Assembly (NCBI GenBank): GCA_963789495.1
Contig: CAWBLP010000031.1
Location: 1 to 64,000 of the forward strand
Length of the DNA: 64,000 nucleotides
Source of the DNA: CAWBLP01 sp963789495
GTDB lineage: Bacteria > Pseudomonadota > Alphaproteobacteria > Acetobacterales > Acetobacteraceae
Direction of reading: 5' to 3'
Of this stretch, positions 1-8,965 are shown piece after piece (position 1 is the stretch's first letter; each line of letters starts with the position of its first letter). The notes below the pieces were generated by a model. The model had not been told where the DNA came from, did no database searches, and saw only the letters and a program-made list of their open reading frames with translations. Both the position numbers and the translations under genes were made by a program.

Positions 1-1143
1 ACACAGGCCCATGCAAGCCAGCACCAGCGTCAGCGGGTTGGTGAGCAACCCGCTGCTCGGCGGTGCCTGAACGCCGTCGAAATGGCTGCGCAGATACCCG
101 GCAAACGGCGCAACATCCTTCAGCACATAGGGAATGCCAGTCGCGTAGTACAGTGCGGAAATCCAGATCCGCGCCGGATTGATCTCGCCATATTTCAGGA
201 TCACCTGCAGCCGGTAGGGCTGGCGATGGGCGAAATCGTAGTAGCGGAAATCGGCAAATTTGAACGGCGACCCCCAGCGTTCGAAATTCACCACGCCGGC
301 AGCGACGACGAAGCACGCCAGCACCAGGACTGCGCCGATGATCGCGGGATCGGTCACCGATCGGCCGATCACCGCCGGAACCGGCCGCCACCAACCGGCC
401 GCGGCAGCCGGCGCGAATCGACCCCACGCGCTCCACAGCACAATCAGGGTGAAACCCACGCAGAGCCCGGCGCCGATCGAGGCGCGGGTATGCAGTGCGA
501 CGCCGGCTATCACCGCCAGCCAGACGAAGTCGCGACCGGCCAGGGTGCGTCCCGCGAAAACCGCCTGAACCACCACCAGGTTGAACAGCGCCGCCAAGGC
601 GACCGACCAGAAGATCGCCTCGTGGAACAACGAGGCAGAGGACAGCAGGAAGATCTGCGGGCCGCTGAACGCCGTGGCGGCTGCGACCGTCAGCAGCAGC
701 GCCGGCGTGCGGTTGCGTTCGGCCAGGCTGCGATCGACCACCAGCAGGATGCGCAGCTGCACGACGAGGAGGGCCATCAGGGCCAGCAGGCAGGACAGAC
801 GCGACAAATGCGCCATACCGATATCGACGAACGGCATCGCCAGCAGACGCAGCACCGCCGGGGCAATGCCGAAATACGCATAGCTCTGGCCGTTCCTGGT
901 GAACGCCTCCGAGCCGATCGCGCTGCGGTCGACGGTGAAGTCGCCATGCAGCAGGTGCAGCGCCATGTTCCCGTAGACCTGGTCCAGATGTTCGGGAACC
1001 AACAGCTGCAGGCCGAAATTGTCGAGCAGCAGGACGTAATAGGACGATATCAGAATAAGAACGCCGGCGACCAGCAACGACCCCGCGCTGCGCGAACGCG
1101 ACGCTGCCACCGAAATCTCACTCTGAGGCGATGCGAATGACAT
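1..1143 (-). CDS. Polytopic membrane protein, C-terminus outside window
   Basis: The frame is open from an ATG at 1143 down to the window edge (381 codons), so the C-terminus is missing. The protein begins with a short charged segment and then a hydrophobic helix (about residues 19-37, LLVAGVLILISSYYVLLL). A periplasm-like loop follows with GDFTVDRSAIGSEAF and NGQSYAYFGIAPAVLR, and then at least five more hydrophobic segments. The loop resembles those of large uncharacterised membrane proteins related to lipid-linked sugar transferases (GT39/GT-C type), but no catalytic motif was confirmed. It lies near an O-antigen-ligase-like gene and a glycosyltransferase, so a cell-envelope glycan role is plausible; this is inference. 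The coding strand shows normal high-GC codon use, whereas the opposite-strand frame gives low-complexity Arg/Gln-rich protein. Confidence 0.72.
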   Translation of the reverse strand, partial: MSFASPQSEISVAASRSRSAGSLLVAGVLILISSYYVLLLDNFGLQLLVPEHLDQVYGNMALHLLHGDFTVDRSAIGSEAFTRNGQSYAYFGIAPAVLRLLAMPFVDIGMAHLSRLSCLLALMALLVVQLRILLVVDRSLAERNRTPALLLTVAAATAFSGPQIFLLSSASLFHEAIFWSVALAALFNLVVVQAVFAGRTLAGRDFVWLAVIAGVALHTRASIGAGLCVGFTLIVLWSAWGRFAPAAAAGWWRPVPAVIGRSVTDPAIIGAVLVLACFVVAAGVVNFERWGSPFKFADFRYYDFAHRQPYRLQVILKYGEINPARIWISALYYATGIPYVLKDVAPFAGYLRSHFDGVQAPPSSGLLTNPLTLVLACMGLC

Positions 1144-1881
1144 GAATGGGCGTCCTATCGGTACCCCGGTTGCAGCGTGGTTAGCGTCCGCGCAGGACGC
1201 CGACCCGTGCTGGCGGAGGCACCAGGGCCGTGCGGCCAAGTCGTGCCGGGCGGCCATCGATGCTGGCGGCAGCAGCATCCGGGCTGTCGCGCCGCCCGTC
1301 CCGACCCGCGTCGTTCAGCCAGGTCGGCGAATCGCACCTCCGAGACCAGGGCGTGTTTTGCGTCATGAGAGGCCATCGTCCGCACAGATCGCGACCGCCG
1401 GCAGGGCGTTGTCGATGGGGGCACAGCATCAGCTGCGCTGCGTCCGCTTACCGCGTCAAGTTTCGGAAATCCAGTGAAAACGCTGCCGAGATGAAGCGAC
1501 ATCGGTGCGTGATGCTGCATTCGCGACGCGGCCGGGGCGACAGGCGGGCGAAACCGCGCGCGCCCGGCGTGGTTCCGCCGAACGGGCTAAGCGGCGAGCG
1601 CGGAAGGCGCGGCGTCGCGTCATCTGGCCTTCCCGTGGCGGTCGGGCCTGAGCCGATCACCTCGCCAACTGCCGGCGTGCCATCGCAGGCGACCCGATCG
1701 TTTCGGGGGAGTTGCCGGGTCGAGCCCGGCCATGTCGGAGGAGGACGCGGCCAGGGTGAAGGAGACCCCGACATGGGGGAGGAGGCGCGGCCAGGGCGAA
1801 TGAGGATGGGGCAGCCGAACGGCGGGCGGACGAGCGACAGACCCTCCGGCACACCCGCCCTACGATGCCGTCAGGCGACGG
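1144..1881. other. Gene-poor intergenic stretch
   Basis: No convincing gene was found here; all open frames translate to Arg/Pro/Ser-rich shadow protein. It contains a short palindrome at 1714-1734 (GCCGGG TCGA GCCCGGC core), which belongs to the same REP-like family seen near 46.5, 46.9 and 57.06 kb. It also holds two imperfect direct copies of about 33 bp, at 1731-1764 and 1772-1804, sharing GGAGGAGG and CGCGGCCAGGG. Confidence 0.4.
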
Positions 1882-2145
1882 TCAGCGGCCCCTGCGCCAG
1901 CCGCCACGCCCGTTGGACGGTGACGATGTGCTCAAGCCGGCGCGCCGCCGCCACGGCATGGGTTCGGCCGGACGCTCCGCCGAACCGGCCTCGGCAGGCT
2001 CCCCCGGCGCGCCCCTCGTCGCGGTGTCCTTCATGGCAAACAGGCCACGCGTCGGATCGGTCGGCCCGGCCGAATCATTCTGCGCCACCCACAGCATGAC
2101 CAGCCCGGCCCCAAGGACCGAAAGCAGGAAGAGAACGCCGTCCAT
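1882..2145 (-). CDS. Small single-pass membrane protein
   Basis: This is an 87-residue protein of unknown function. It starts MDGVLFLLSVLGAGLVMLWV, which is one clear transmembrane helix with no positively charged N-region. The sequence QNDSAGPTDPTRGLFAMKD follows, and the tail is low-complexity and Pro/Arg-rich. The N-terminal 45 residues look like a conserved short membrane-protein family of acetic-acid-type alphaproteobacteria, which is my reading from memory and not a search. It is transcribed away from the O-antigen-ligase-like gene, with about 66 bp between the two starts, so both promoters must lie in that short divergent gap. Confidence 0.6.
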   Translation of the reverse strand: MDGVLFLLSVLGAGLVMLWVAQNDSAGPTDPTRGLFAMKDTATRGAPGEPAEAGSAERPAEPMPWRRRAGLSTSSPSNGRGGWRRGR

Positions 2146-2211
2146 TCATGTTCGCCCTTCGCGCGCCGATCTGGTAGTCTGATCCTGGAACCCTGATGTC
2201 AAGGCCGGTCT

Positions 2212-3579
2212 GTGCGCGACGCTCTGCTCATCTTGGCGACGGCTGGTTTTCTGCCGATCTGCCTGCGCTTTCCTGCCTCCGGAGCGATCTGCTGGGCCTG
2301 GTTCTCGATCATGAGTCCGCACCGCCAGGTCTGGAGCTTCGCACTCGGCCAACCGTTCAATAGCGTGATCGCCGGCGCGACTCTGATCGGCTGGATGCTG
2401 TCGCGCGAGCGCAAGCACTGGACGTCCGACCTGATGCCCTGGCTCATGCTCACCTTCGTGCTGTGGATGAGCTTCAATTCGCTGTTCGCCCCCTACCCGG
2501 ACTGGTCCTGGAAATTCTGGGACCGCACCATGCGGACCCTGGCGCTGGTGTTCCTCGCGTTCTTTCTTGCCAACAACAAAGCGCGGCTGCAGGGCTTCGT
2601 CTGGATTCTGGTGATCTCGCTCGGCTATTACGGCGTAAAGGGCGGCGCGTTCACCATCTCTCAGGGCGGCGTCGGCGTCGTCTATGGGCCGGAAGATTCC
2701 ATCGTCCGTGACAACAACCAGTTGGCCGCGGCCATCGTGATGGTGCTGCCGCTGGTGCTGTATCTCCGCATGCATACCAAGATGAAACTGCTGCAGTTCG
2801 GACTGGCCGTGGCAATCGGCCTGCTGGTCATCATGGTGTTCGGCTCCAACTCACGTGGCGGCGTGCTGGCGCTGGCCGCAACGCTGCTGGTGTTCGTATC
2901 GCGAACCCGCAACAAGATGCTGTATATCGTGGGCGGTGCGGTGGTACTGGGCGTCGTGCTGTATTTCATGCCGCAGTCGTTCTGGGACCGCATGAACACC
3001 GTCAACAGTCTGGACGACGACAGCTCTTTCCAGGGGCGGTTGATGGCCTGGCAGGTGGCGACAGCCGTGGCGATCGACCGGTTTCCGTTTGGCGCCGGAT
3101 TCTATGCGCCGCAGCTCTCGCCCATCTTCAATTCGTATTTCCCCGGCGCTTCCACCCACGCCGCCCACAGCATCTATTTCCAGGTACTGGGCGAACATGG
3201 CTTCATCGGCCTTGCTCTCTATCTGGCGATCCTGTTGCTCGGGTTGCGCAACAGCCAGTTGATCCGCAAGCAGACCCGCGGCCGCCCGGAACTGCTCTGG
3301 GCCTACGATCTCGCCAGCATGACCCAGGTCGCCATCATCGGCTTCTGTATCGGCGGCGCGGCGCTCAGTATGGCCTATTTCGACGGATTCATGCTGCTGA
3401 TGGCCCTGCTGTCCTGCCTGCGAGAGGTGATCGCCCCGCAAGTGGCGCCGCAACTCGGCCAACAGAAATATCAGCGGTTTCGATTTGGCGCATCAACCGG
3501 GGTGCTCGCCCCAGCCGGAGCCGGCGGCCCGTCCTGGCGCGCGAGCGGCAATCAGCAGCCACGGCCACGCGGAGGCTGA
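2212..3579 (+). CDS. O-antigen ligase / polymerase-like membrane protein (exosortase-associated type)
   Basis: The product is a 455-residue polytopic membrane protein of the Wzy/WaaL fold. The start is a GTG (MRDALLIL). It carries the WFSIMSPHRQVW block typical of the putative O-glycosylation ligases associated with exosortase A, and about 10-12 hydrophobic helices. A large periplasmic loop follows the middle helices (around residues 255-325, with AWQVATAVAIDRFPFGAGF and THAAHSIYFQVLGEHG). The HSIYF..LGEHG segment is the usual catalytic-loop signature of the Wzy_C family. The last 40 residues are a Pro/Arg/Gly-rich cytoplasmic tail. The next gene, a glycosyltransferase, begins 6 bp after the stop, so the two are probably cotranscribed. 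The likely role is attaching or polymerising a surface glycan. No exosortase gene is visible in the window. Confidence 0.8.
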   Translation: MRDALLILATAGFLPICLRFPASGAICWAWFSIMSPHRQVWSFALGQPFNSVIAGATLIGWMLSRERKHWTSDLMPWLMLTFVLWMSFNSLFAPYPDWSWKFWDRTMRTLALVFLAFFLANNKARLQGFVWILVISLGYYGVKGGAFTISQGGVGVVYGPEDSIVRDNNQLAAAIVMVLPLVLYLRMHTKMKLLQFGLAVAIGLLVIMVFGSNSRGGVLALAATLLVFVSRTRNKMLYIVGGAVVLGVVLYFMPQSFWDRMNTVNSLDDDSSFQGRLMAWQVATAVAIDRFPFGAGFYAPQLSPIFNSYFPGASTHAAHSIYFQVLGEHGFIGLALYLAILLLGLRNSQLIRKQTRGRPELLWAYDLASMTQVAIIGFCIGGAALSMAYFDGFMLLMALLSCLREVIAPQVAPQLGQQKYQRFRFGASTGVLAPAGAGGPSWRASGNQQPRPRGG

Positions 3580-3585
3580 GCGCAG

Positions 3586-4449
3586 GTGATGCAGGGCTAT
3601 ATCATCCTGGCCACCGGGCCACGGAAGTACATCGACATGGCTGCCAACCTGGCAGCGTCCCTCAAGGCCATGGACCCGTCCCGCCGGGTCTGCCTGGTGC
3701 ACGACGCCGATGCCGAAGTGCCAGCCATGCTGCGCCCGCTGTTTGACGACACTGCGTGTCTGCGACCGGACCCGCTCTATCCCAACGTCATGAACAAGCT
3801 GCGGCTGTTCGACCACTCGCCCTACCAGCAGACGATGTTCGTCGATGCCGATTGCCTGCTGGTGAAAAAGGACGTGGACCATTACTGGGCTGCAGCCAGC
3901 AGCAACTTCTTCTCGATCACCGGCGGCAGGCGCACCGAAGGCGAGTGGAAGGGCGTGCGGATCGAGGACGTGCTCCGCCAGGAGGGCGCCGCCTATCTCA
4001 TCCAGATGAATGCCGGTGTATTTTATTTCGACAAGTCGGATCAGGCGCGCGCCTTCTTCGAAGGCCTGAACGCGTTCTACCTGCGACGCCGCGAGTTCCT
4101 CAACATCGCTCTGCATCGCGGCGAGAAGGCGCAGACCGATGAGCTCTACCTCGGCGTGTACATGGGCCTGCAAGGCATGGATTGCCGCCACGTGGCGAAC
4201 GACGCAGGCAATTCCTGGATGGTTTCCACCTGGCACGGCATGGGCTGTCGGTTCGATCCGGATACCGGCCACGCCGTCATCTACAAGCCCAGCCGCTATT
4301 TCAGCGGCCTGCCGCTACCCCTCGGGCTGCGCCGCCTGTCACCGACTTTCGCTCATTTCATCGGGCTCAAGCCGAACCGGCTGTATCAGAAGCTGGCCAA
4401 CGATTTCCGCCGCCGGGTCGGCTGCACGACGCCGTGGCAGCCGGCCTGA
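3586..4449 (+). CDS. GT-A fold glycosyltransferase-like protein
   Basis: The product is a soluble protein of about 287 residues that looks like a glycogenin/GT8-type nucleotide-sugar transferase. Its N-terminus (GYIILATGPRKYIDMAANLA) fits the first nucleotide-binding strand. A metal-binding DxD-type motif lies in MFVDADCLLVKKDVD at about residue 85. The acceptor side shows QMNAGVFYFDKSD near residue 145. GTG at 3586 and ATG at 3589 are adjacent alternative starts; the ATG is preferred, with GGAGG about 13 nt upstream. It follows the O-antigen-ligase-like gene by a few bases, so it probably builds the glycan that the ligase handles. The exact sugar cannot be told from sequence. Confidence 0.75.
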   Translation: MMQGYIILATGPRKYIDMAANLAASLKAMDPSRRVCLVHDADAEVPAMLRPLFDDTACLRPDPLYPNVMNKLRLFDHSPYQQTMFVDADCLLVKKDVDHYWAAASSNFFSITGGRRTEGEWKGVRIEDVLRQEGAAYLIQMNAGVFYFDKSDQARAFFEGLNAFYLRRREFLNIALHRGEKAQTDELYLGVYMGLQGMDCRHVANDAGNSWMVSTWHGMGCRFDPDTGHAVIYKPSRYFSGLPLPLGLRRLSPTFAHFIGLKPNRLYQKLANDFRRRVGCTTPWQPA

Positions 4450-4467
4450 CGCAAACCGGGGCTCGCC

Positions 4468-7400
4468 TCATTCGCAAACCTGCGGCCGACGCAGCTCTTT
4501 CAGCTCGCCGATCACCGCCCGGCAGGCGCCGCGGATTTCGGCGAAGCTGCTGATCGCGCGTGACGTCTCGCCGCTGCGGGCCAGGCCCTCCAGTTCGCGC
4601 GCCAGCGCGCTGAGGCCGATCGCACCGCAATGGCCGGCGACCGTCACCAGGTCATGCGCCTCCCGCGCCGCCGCGGCCAGGTCGCCGGCGCCGATCCGCG
4701 CCCCGAGGCGATCGAGCCTGCTATCCAGTTCGCTCAGTGACGTGGCGAGAAACTGCTCGAACTGGTCCTCGTTGAGGAACCCACGCAGCCCGGCAAGCGC
4801 CGTCTGATCGAGCGGCCGGCTGAGACGGATCGGCCGCACACCGCGATTGCGCACGACCTCTTCCAACGTCGACTCCAGCGTAACCCGCGACAGCGGCTTG
4901 CTGAGATAGGCGTCCATCCCGGCAGTGCGATACCGCTCCTCGGCACCAGCCACCACGTCAGCCGTCAAGGCAACGATCGGCACGCTGTTATGCGGCGGCG
5001 GCAAGGCCCGGATGCGCCGCGTCGCCTGCACCCCGTCCATCACAGGCATCTGCACATCCATCAGCACCACGTCGTAGCGGGTGCGCAGCACGGCCTCCAC
5101 CGCCTCCCGCCCGTTGCTGGCCGGATCGGCCTTATGCCCCATGCCCTGAAGCAAGGCCGCCATCAGCCGCTGGTTCACCAGGTTGTCGTCGGCAACCAGA
5201 ACCCGCAGCCCGGACAGACCCACCTCCCCCGCGGATGCGGGCCGGCCGTCCACCGGCGGTTCGATCTCCTGCACCAGGTTCAACCGCAGCCGAACCCGGA
5301 AACAGCTGCCTTCGTCGGCCTCGCTTTCCACCTCGATCGTGCCGCCCATCAGATCGACCAACTGGCGGGTGATGGCCAGGCCGAGGCCGGTACCGCCGAA
5401 ACGGCGCGAAATCGAGCTGTCGCCCTGGGAGAACTTCTGGAACAATCGTGCCTGGGTCTCCGGAGTCATGCCGATGCCGGTATCGCGGATCTCGAAGCAG
5501 ACCTCGGCGGTCTGCTCCGCCGCATCCCGGGACAGGAGCTGCAGGCCGACATCCACCGAACCCCGTTCGGTGAACTTGATCGCATTGCCCACCAGGTTCA
5601 GCAGAATCTGGCGCAGCCGCAGCGCGTCGGCGTGCACGCGGCGCTGTGCGGCAGGATCGATCCGGGTCCGCAGCTCCAGTCGCTTTTCCCGCGCCCGCGG
5701 CGCCAGCAGGGTGACCACCGCGGTCACCAGCTCGGGCAGGTCGAACTCCACCGGGTCCAGCTCCACCCGGCCCGCCTCCAGCTTGGAGACGTCCAGCACG
5801 TCGTTGATCACGCCCAGCAGCGCCCGCGCGCTGTCCTGCACCGCCACCGCGCATTCCCGCTGCGCAGCGCTGAGCTGGGTGTCCAGCAGAATCGCGTTCA
5901 TGCCGATGATGCCGTTCAGCGGCGTGCGGATTTCATGCGACATATTGGCCAGGAATTCGGATTTCGCGTTGTTCGCCCGCTCCGCCTGACTCCGCGCCGC
6001 CTCCGCCTGCTCCCGCGCGGCGGCGGCCCGCTCCTCCGCCGCCTTGCGCTCGGTCACGTCGGTATAGGTGCGCACGACACCGCCACCGGGCAGCGGCGTG
6101 CTGCGCACTTCCACCACCATGCCGTTGGGACGACGCCGCTCATAGACATGCGGGGTGTCGAGAATGCCGCCGGACCGGATGAAGTCCTGGATGTCGGCCG
6201 GGGTGCGGACAAACTCCTCGCTGCGCCACTGATGCGCCAGCACGTCGGCGAAATTCGGCCGCGAGCTCATCATATCGGGCGGCAGGTCGAGCATTTGCAT
6301 CGCGCGCAGATTGCAGACCACGACCACGCGGTCTGCATTCACCATCATGATGCCCTGTTCCATGAACTCGAAGGTGCGTTCCAGCACATGGGAGTTCTCA
6401 GCCAGCTCGCACTGGCTGCGGCGCAGCGCCGCAGCCGCATCATGCAGTTCCTCGGCCTGGGTCTCCAGCCGTACCTGCGTCTGCTCCAGTTCGGCATTGC
6501 GCTGGGCAAGCGAGGCCTGCGACCGTCCCAGCGCGCGGAACTGCTGGCTGAGCATGCGGAACAGCAGAATGACCGCCACCAGCATCGCCATCGCACCGAG
6601 GCCGATCATCGCGCTCTGATGGCGCCACGGTGCCAGGATGGAGTCCTCCAACTCGCTGACATCCACCACCAGCGGATACTCCCAGAGCGGGTGCACCGAG
6701 ACGTACTGGGCGGCATTGCCCTGCGGCGCGGCCGCCCGATAGGTGCCACCGCCCTGGAGCACGGCATCGTGCCAGGCCGCGTTGGACCTGATCCTCTCGC
6801 CGTCGGGGGCGGACCCAGGATGTTGCAGCAGAACCTTGCCGTCACGCCGCACCACGGCGATGCTGCTGGAGCGATCGCGCAGAACGGCACGGTAGAAGTC
6901 CTGGAAATACGGCAGCGCGATCGCCGAACTGACCATCCCAACCAGCGTGCCGTCCGGCGCGCGGATGCTGCGCACCAGGTAGACCGTCCAGGTTTTCCCG
7001 AGCCGGCTCAGCATCGGTTCGCTGATATAGACATCGTTCGCCGTCCGCTGCTGGAAGTGCTGGAAGAACGCGTAATCGGACACGTCGGTCGGCGCGGCGG
7101 GCCACAGGCGGGAGGTATTCACGACCCGCCCGTCCGCGCCGACCAGAGCCAGGGCGCTGGCCTGGTTCAGGTTCCGCAGCCGGTCGGACAGGGCGATATG
7201 GGTGTCCCTGCCCGCCAGCCACTGGCGGAATTCGTCCGGGGTGTCGATACCGCTGGTCAGGATCTGGTCCCGCGTCGCCTGCAGCACGAGGTCGACCGAC
7301 TGCACCGCGCGGGCCGTCTGCTCGGCCAGCACCGTGCCCAACTGCCCGAGACGGTTCTGAGCCTCCTCGATCGCATGCCGGCGCGAGTCCCAGACCGAAA

Positions 7401-7503
7401 TCCCCGCGGCCGCCAGCACCAGCGCGATCAGGACCAGGCAGGCGAACAGCAGCCCACGGACGGACCGATCAGGAACAAAGCCGATACTCGGGCGGTGCTG
7501 CAT
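4468..7503 (-). CDS. Hybrid sensor histidine kinase/response regulator with HPt domain
   Basis: This is a membrane-bound phosphorelay protein of about 1011 residues. In order it has a transmembrane helix (LLFACLVLIALVLAAAG), a long periplasmic PDC/Cache-type sensor, a second helix (MIGLGAMAMLVAVILLF), a coiled coil, a PAS domain, and a HisKA domain with FLANMSHEIRTPLNGI as the phosphorylated His. The HATPase_c domain follows (LVGNAIKFTE, RDTGIGM, GGTGLGLAI). A receiver domain then has VLVADDN, VVLMDVQMPVMDG and the Lys of YLSKPL, and a C-terminal HPt domain has the His in AREAHDLVTVAGHCGA. The ATG at 7503 is chosen because the upstream ATG at 7536 adds only an unremarkable dozen residues. No output regulator is adjacent, so the phosphoryl target is elsewhere. 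The signal sensed is unknown. Confidence 0.9.
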   Translation of the reverse strand: MQHRPSIGFVPDRSVRGLLFACLVLIALVLAAAGISVWDSRRHAIEEAQNRLGQLGTVLAEQTARAVQSVDLVLQATRDQILTSGIDTPDEFRQWLAGRDTHIALSDRLRNLNQASALALVGADGRVVNTSRLWPAAPTDVSDYAFFQHFQQRTANDVYISEPMLSRLGKTWTVYLVRSIRAPDGTLVGMVSSAIALPYFQDFYRAVLRDRSSSIAVVRRDGKVLLQHPGSAPDGERIRSNAAWHDAVLQGGGTYRAAAPQGNAAQYVSVHPLWEYPLVVDVSELEDSILAPWRHQSAMIGLGAMAMLVAVILLFRMLSQQFRALGRSQASLAQRNAELEQTQVRLETQAEELHDAAAALRRSQCELAENSHVLERTFEFMEQGIMMVNADRVVVVCNLRAMQMLDLPPDMMSSRPNFADVLAHQWRSEEFVRTPADIQDFIRSGGILDTPHVYERRRPNGMVVEVRSTPLPGGGVVRTYTDVTERKAAEERAAAAREQAEAARSQAERANNAKSEFLANMSHEIRTPLNGIIGMNAILLDTQLSAAQRECAVAVQDSARALLGVINDVLDVSKLEAGRVELDPVEFDLPELVTAVVTLLAPRAREKRLELRTRIDPAAQRRVHADALRLRQILLNLVGNAIKFTERGSVDVGLQLLSRDAAEQTAEVCFEIRDTGIGMTPETQARLFQKFSQGDSSISRRFGGTGLGLAITRQLVDLMGGTIEVESEADEGSCFRVRLRLNLVQEIEPPVDGRPASAGEVGLSGLRVLVADDNLVNQRLMAALLQGMGHKADPASNGREAVEAVLRTRYDVVLMDVQMPVMDGVQATRRIRALPPPHNSVPIVALTADVVAGAEERYRTAGMDAYLSKPLSRVTLESTLEEVVRNRGVRPIRLSRPLDQTALAGLRGFLNEDQFEQFLATSLSELDSRLDRLGARIGAGDLAAAAREAHDLVTVAGHCGAIGLSALARELEGLARSGETSRAISSFAEIRGACRAVIGELKELRRPQVCE

Positions 7504-7560
7504 GGGTTCCGTTTCAATGATCCCCCAATGCACCATGGCACCCCAGCACCTACGCCAAGG

Positions 7561-7872
7561 TTACTGACTGCGGCGATGGGACCGACGAGCAAGCTTGCGG
7601 TTGGAAAGCGAGACGGCGGCGCCGGCGCAGACCAGACCGGCACAGGCCGGAACCAGCCAGGCTGGCCGCACCAACACGGGTAGGACCAGCTCCGCCCAGA
7701 TCCAGCCCGCCAGGTAGGTGTCGATGAAGCGGTGGATCTGCTCCATCAGGTCATGATTGAGCATGAACAAGGCCTGGCTCAGCGGCACCCCGGGCGGGCC
7801 CAGGGTGGCAAGCGCAAACGCCCCGACCAGCAGGACGGCGGACAGCACGGCCAGGGCGCGGGGTGCGATCAC
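7561..7872 (-). CDS. Small membrane protein coupled to msrP
   Basis: This 103-residue protein has an N-terminal helix (LAVLSAVLLVGAFALATLG) and a second hydrophobic region (IWAELVLPVLVRPAWLVPACAGLVCAGAAV), ending in a basic tail (NRKLARRSHRRSQ). Its ATG overlaps the msrP stop as ATGA, so it is translationally coupled to msrP. In most MsrPQ systems the downstream gene is msrQ, a haem-binding membrane protein of roughly 200 residues and several helices. This protein is half that size and does not show the MsrQ pattern. It may be an alternative electron-delivery or anchoring partner, or an unrelated passenger. The function is unknown. Confidence 0.65.
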   Translation of the reverse strand: MIAPRALAVLSAVLLVGAFALATLGPPGVPLSQALFMLNHDLMEQIHRFIDTYLAGWIWAELVLPVLVRPAWLVPACAGLVCAGAAVSLSNRKLARRSHRRSQ

Positions 7873-8792
7873 ATGAACAGCTTTTCGTTCTTCAGCCCAG
7901 CATACAATGGCGCCACGAATTCCCCATAACCGTTGTAGATCTGCGTCGGCACCCGCTCATCGCTGCCCAGCAGCCGCTCACTGGCCTGACTCCATCGCGG
8001 ATGCGCCACCGCTGGGTTCACATTGGCCCAGAACCCATACTCGCTGGGCTGGATCGCCTGCCAGAAATTCACCGGCCGCTTGTCGGTGAAGCTGATCTTG
8101 ACCGGCGCCTTGGCGGACTTGAAGCCGTATTTCCACGGCACGGTCAGACGCAACGGTCCGCCATTCTGCGGCGGCAGCGCCTTGCCGTACAGGCCGGTGG
8201 CCATGAAGGCCACGTCGTTCGCGGCCTCCTCCATGGTCAGCCCCTCGATATAGGGCCACGGGTAGAACGGGGTACGCAGCCCGGGCATGGATTTGTCCTG
8301 GGCGGTCTCGAACACGATGTACTTGGCCGAAGCCTGCGGGTCGGCGATCTTCAGCAACTGGCTGAGCGGGAAGCCGGTCCAGGGCACCGTCATCGCCCAG
8401 GTCTCCACGCAGCGATGCCGGTAGATCCGTTCTTCGACCTGCACCTGCTTCATCAGATCGTCGAAACTGATGGTGCGCGGCTGCGCGACCATGCCCTCGA
8501 TGCGGATGGACCAGGGCTCCATCTTCAGCGCCTGCGCCTCCCGCCACAAATTCTTGCCGTCGCTGAACTCGTAGTAGTTGTTGTAGGTCGTGGCGTATTT
8601 CTCCCCGGTCACCGGGCGACCGGCGGGATATTTCGGGTTCGGCTCCGCCGCCCAGGCGGGGCGGGACAGGCCCGGTGCCGCGATCGCCATGGCGGCGGTT
8701 CCCGCCAGCACGCCGCGGCGGTTCAGCACCACCGCTTCCGGCGTAACCAACCGCTCCGGGATTTCCCAACCGCGCCGTCGAATGATCCGCAT
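7869..8792 (-). CDS. msrP: Protein-methionine-sulfoxide reductase catalytic subunit MsrP
   Basis: The product is a periplasmic molybdopterin-dependent enzyme (sulfite-oxidase fold) that reduces methionine sulfoxide in envelope proteins. The ATG at 8792 gives the family-typical start MRIIRRRGWEIPE and a Tat-type leader with NRRGVLAG followed by a hydrophobic stretch. The molybdenum-ligating Cys lies in YRHRCVETWAM. The substrate-site region shows PRTISFDDLMK and MVPWTG-like sequence, and the tail has PTQIYNGYGEFV. The length of 307 residues fits the family. The frame is open upstream to 9041 but lacks a leader there, so the longer start is unlikely. The gene is divergent from D-cysteine desulfhydrase and coupled to a 103-residue membrane protein instead of a recognisable msrQ. 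Confidence 0.9.
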   Translation of the reverse strand: MRIIRRRGWEIPERLVTPEAVVLNRRGVLAGTAAMAIAAPGLSRPAWAAEPNPKYPAGRPVTGEKYATTYNNYYEFSDGKNLWREAQALKMEPWSIRIEGMVAQPRTISFDDLMKQVQVEERIYRHRCVETWAMTVPWTGFPLSQLLKIADPQASAKYIVFETAQDKSMPGLRTPFYPWPYIEGLTMEEAANDVAFMATGLYGKALPPQNGGPLRLTVPWKYGFKSAKAPVKISFTDKRPVNFWQAIQPSEYGFWANVNPAVAHPRWSQASERLLGSDERVPTQIYNGYGEFVAPLYAGLKNEKLFM

Positions 8793-8965
8793 GCCTCGCA
8801 CTCCCAAGCTCATTAATCCGGTCGGGCGGCTATCGTGCCACGGGTCACCCTCACGTGACGGCGCCCTGGCAGTCTCACCCGCATTGTCGGACGCGGCTCG
8901 ATGAGGAACATTACACCCGGTCCGCGGTCGCGGCAGAAATTTTACCGCCTTGCAGGAGAGCACCG

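Noticed and set aside
82..1140. Plus-strand frame of 352 codons
   Set aside because: Its Gln/Arg-rich translation mirrors the membrane protein encoded on the other strand, which has real helices.
4990..7683. Very long plus-strand open frame of about 900 codons
   Set aside because: It is antisense to the hybrid histidine kinase; its translation is His/Gln/Arg-rich with no domain, the usual shadow of a high-GC gene.
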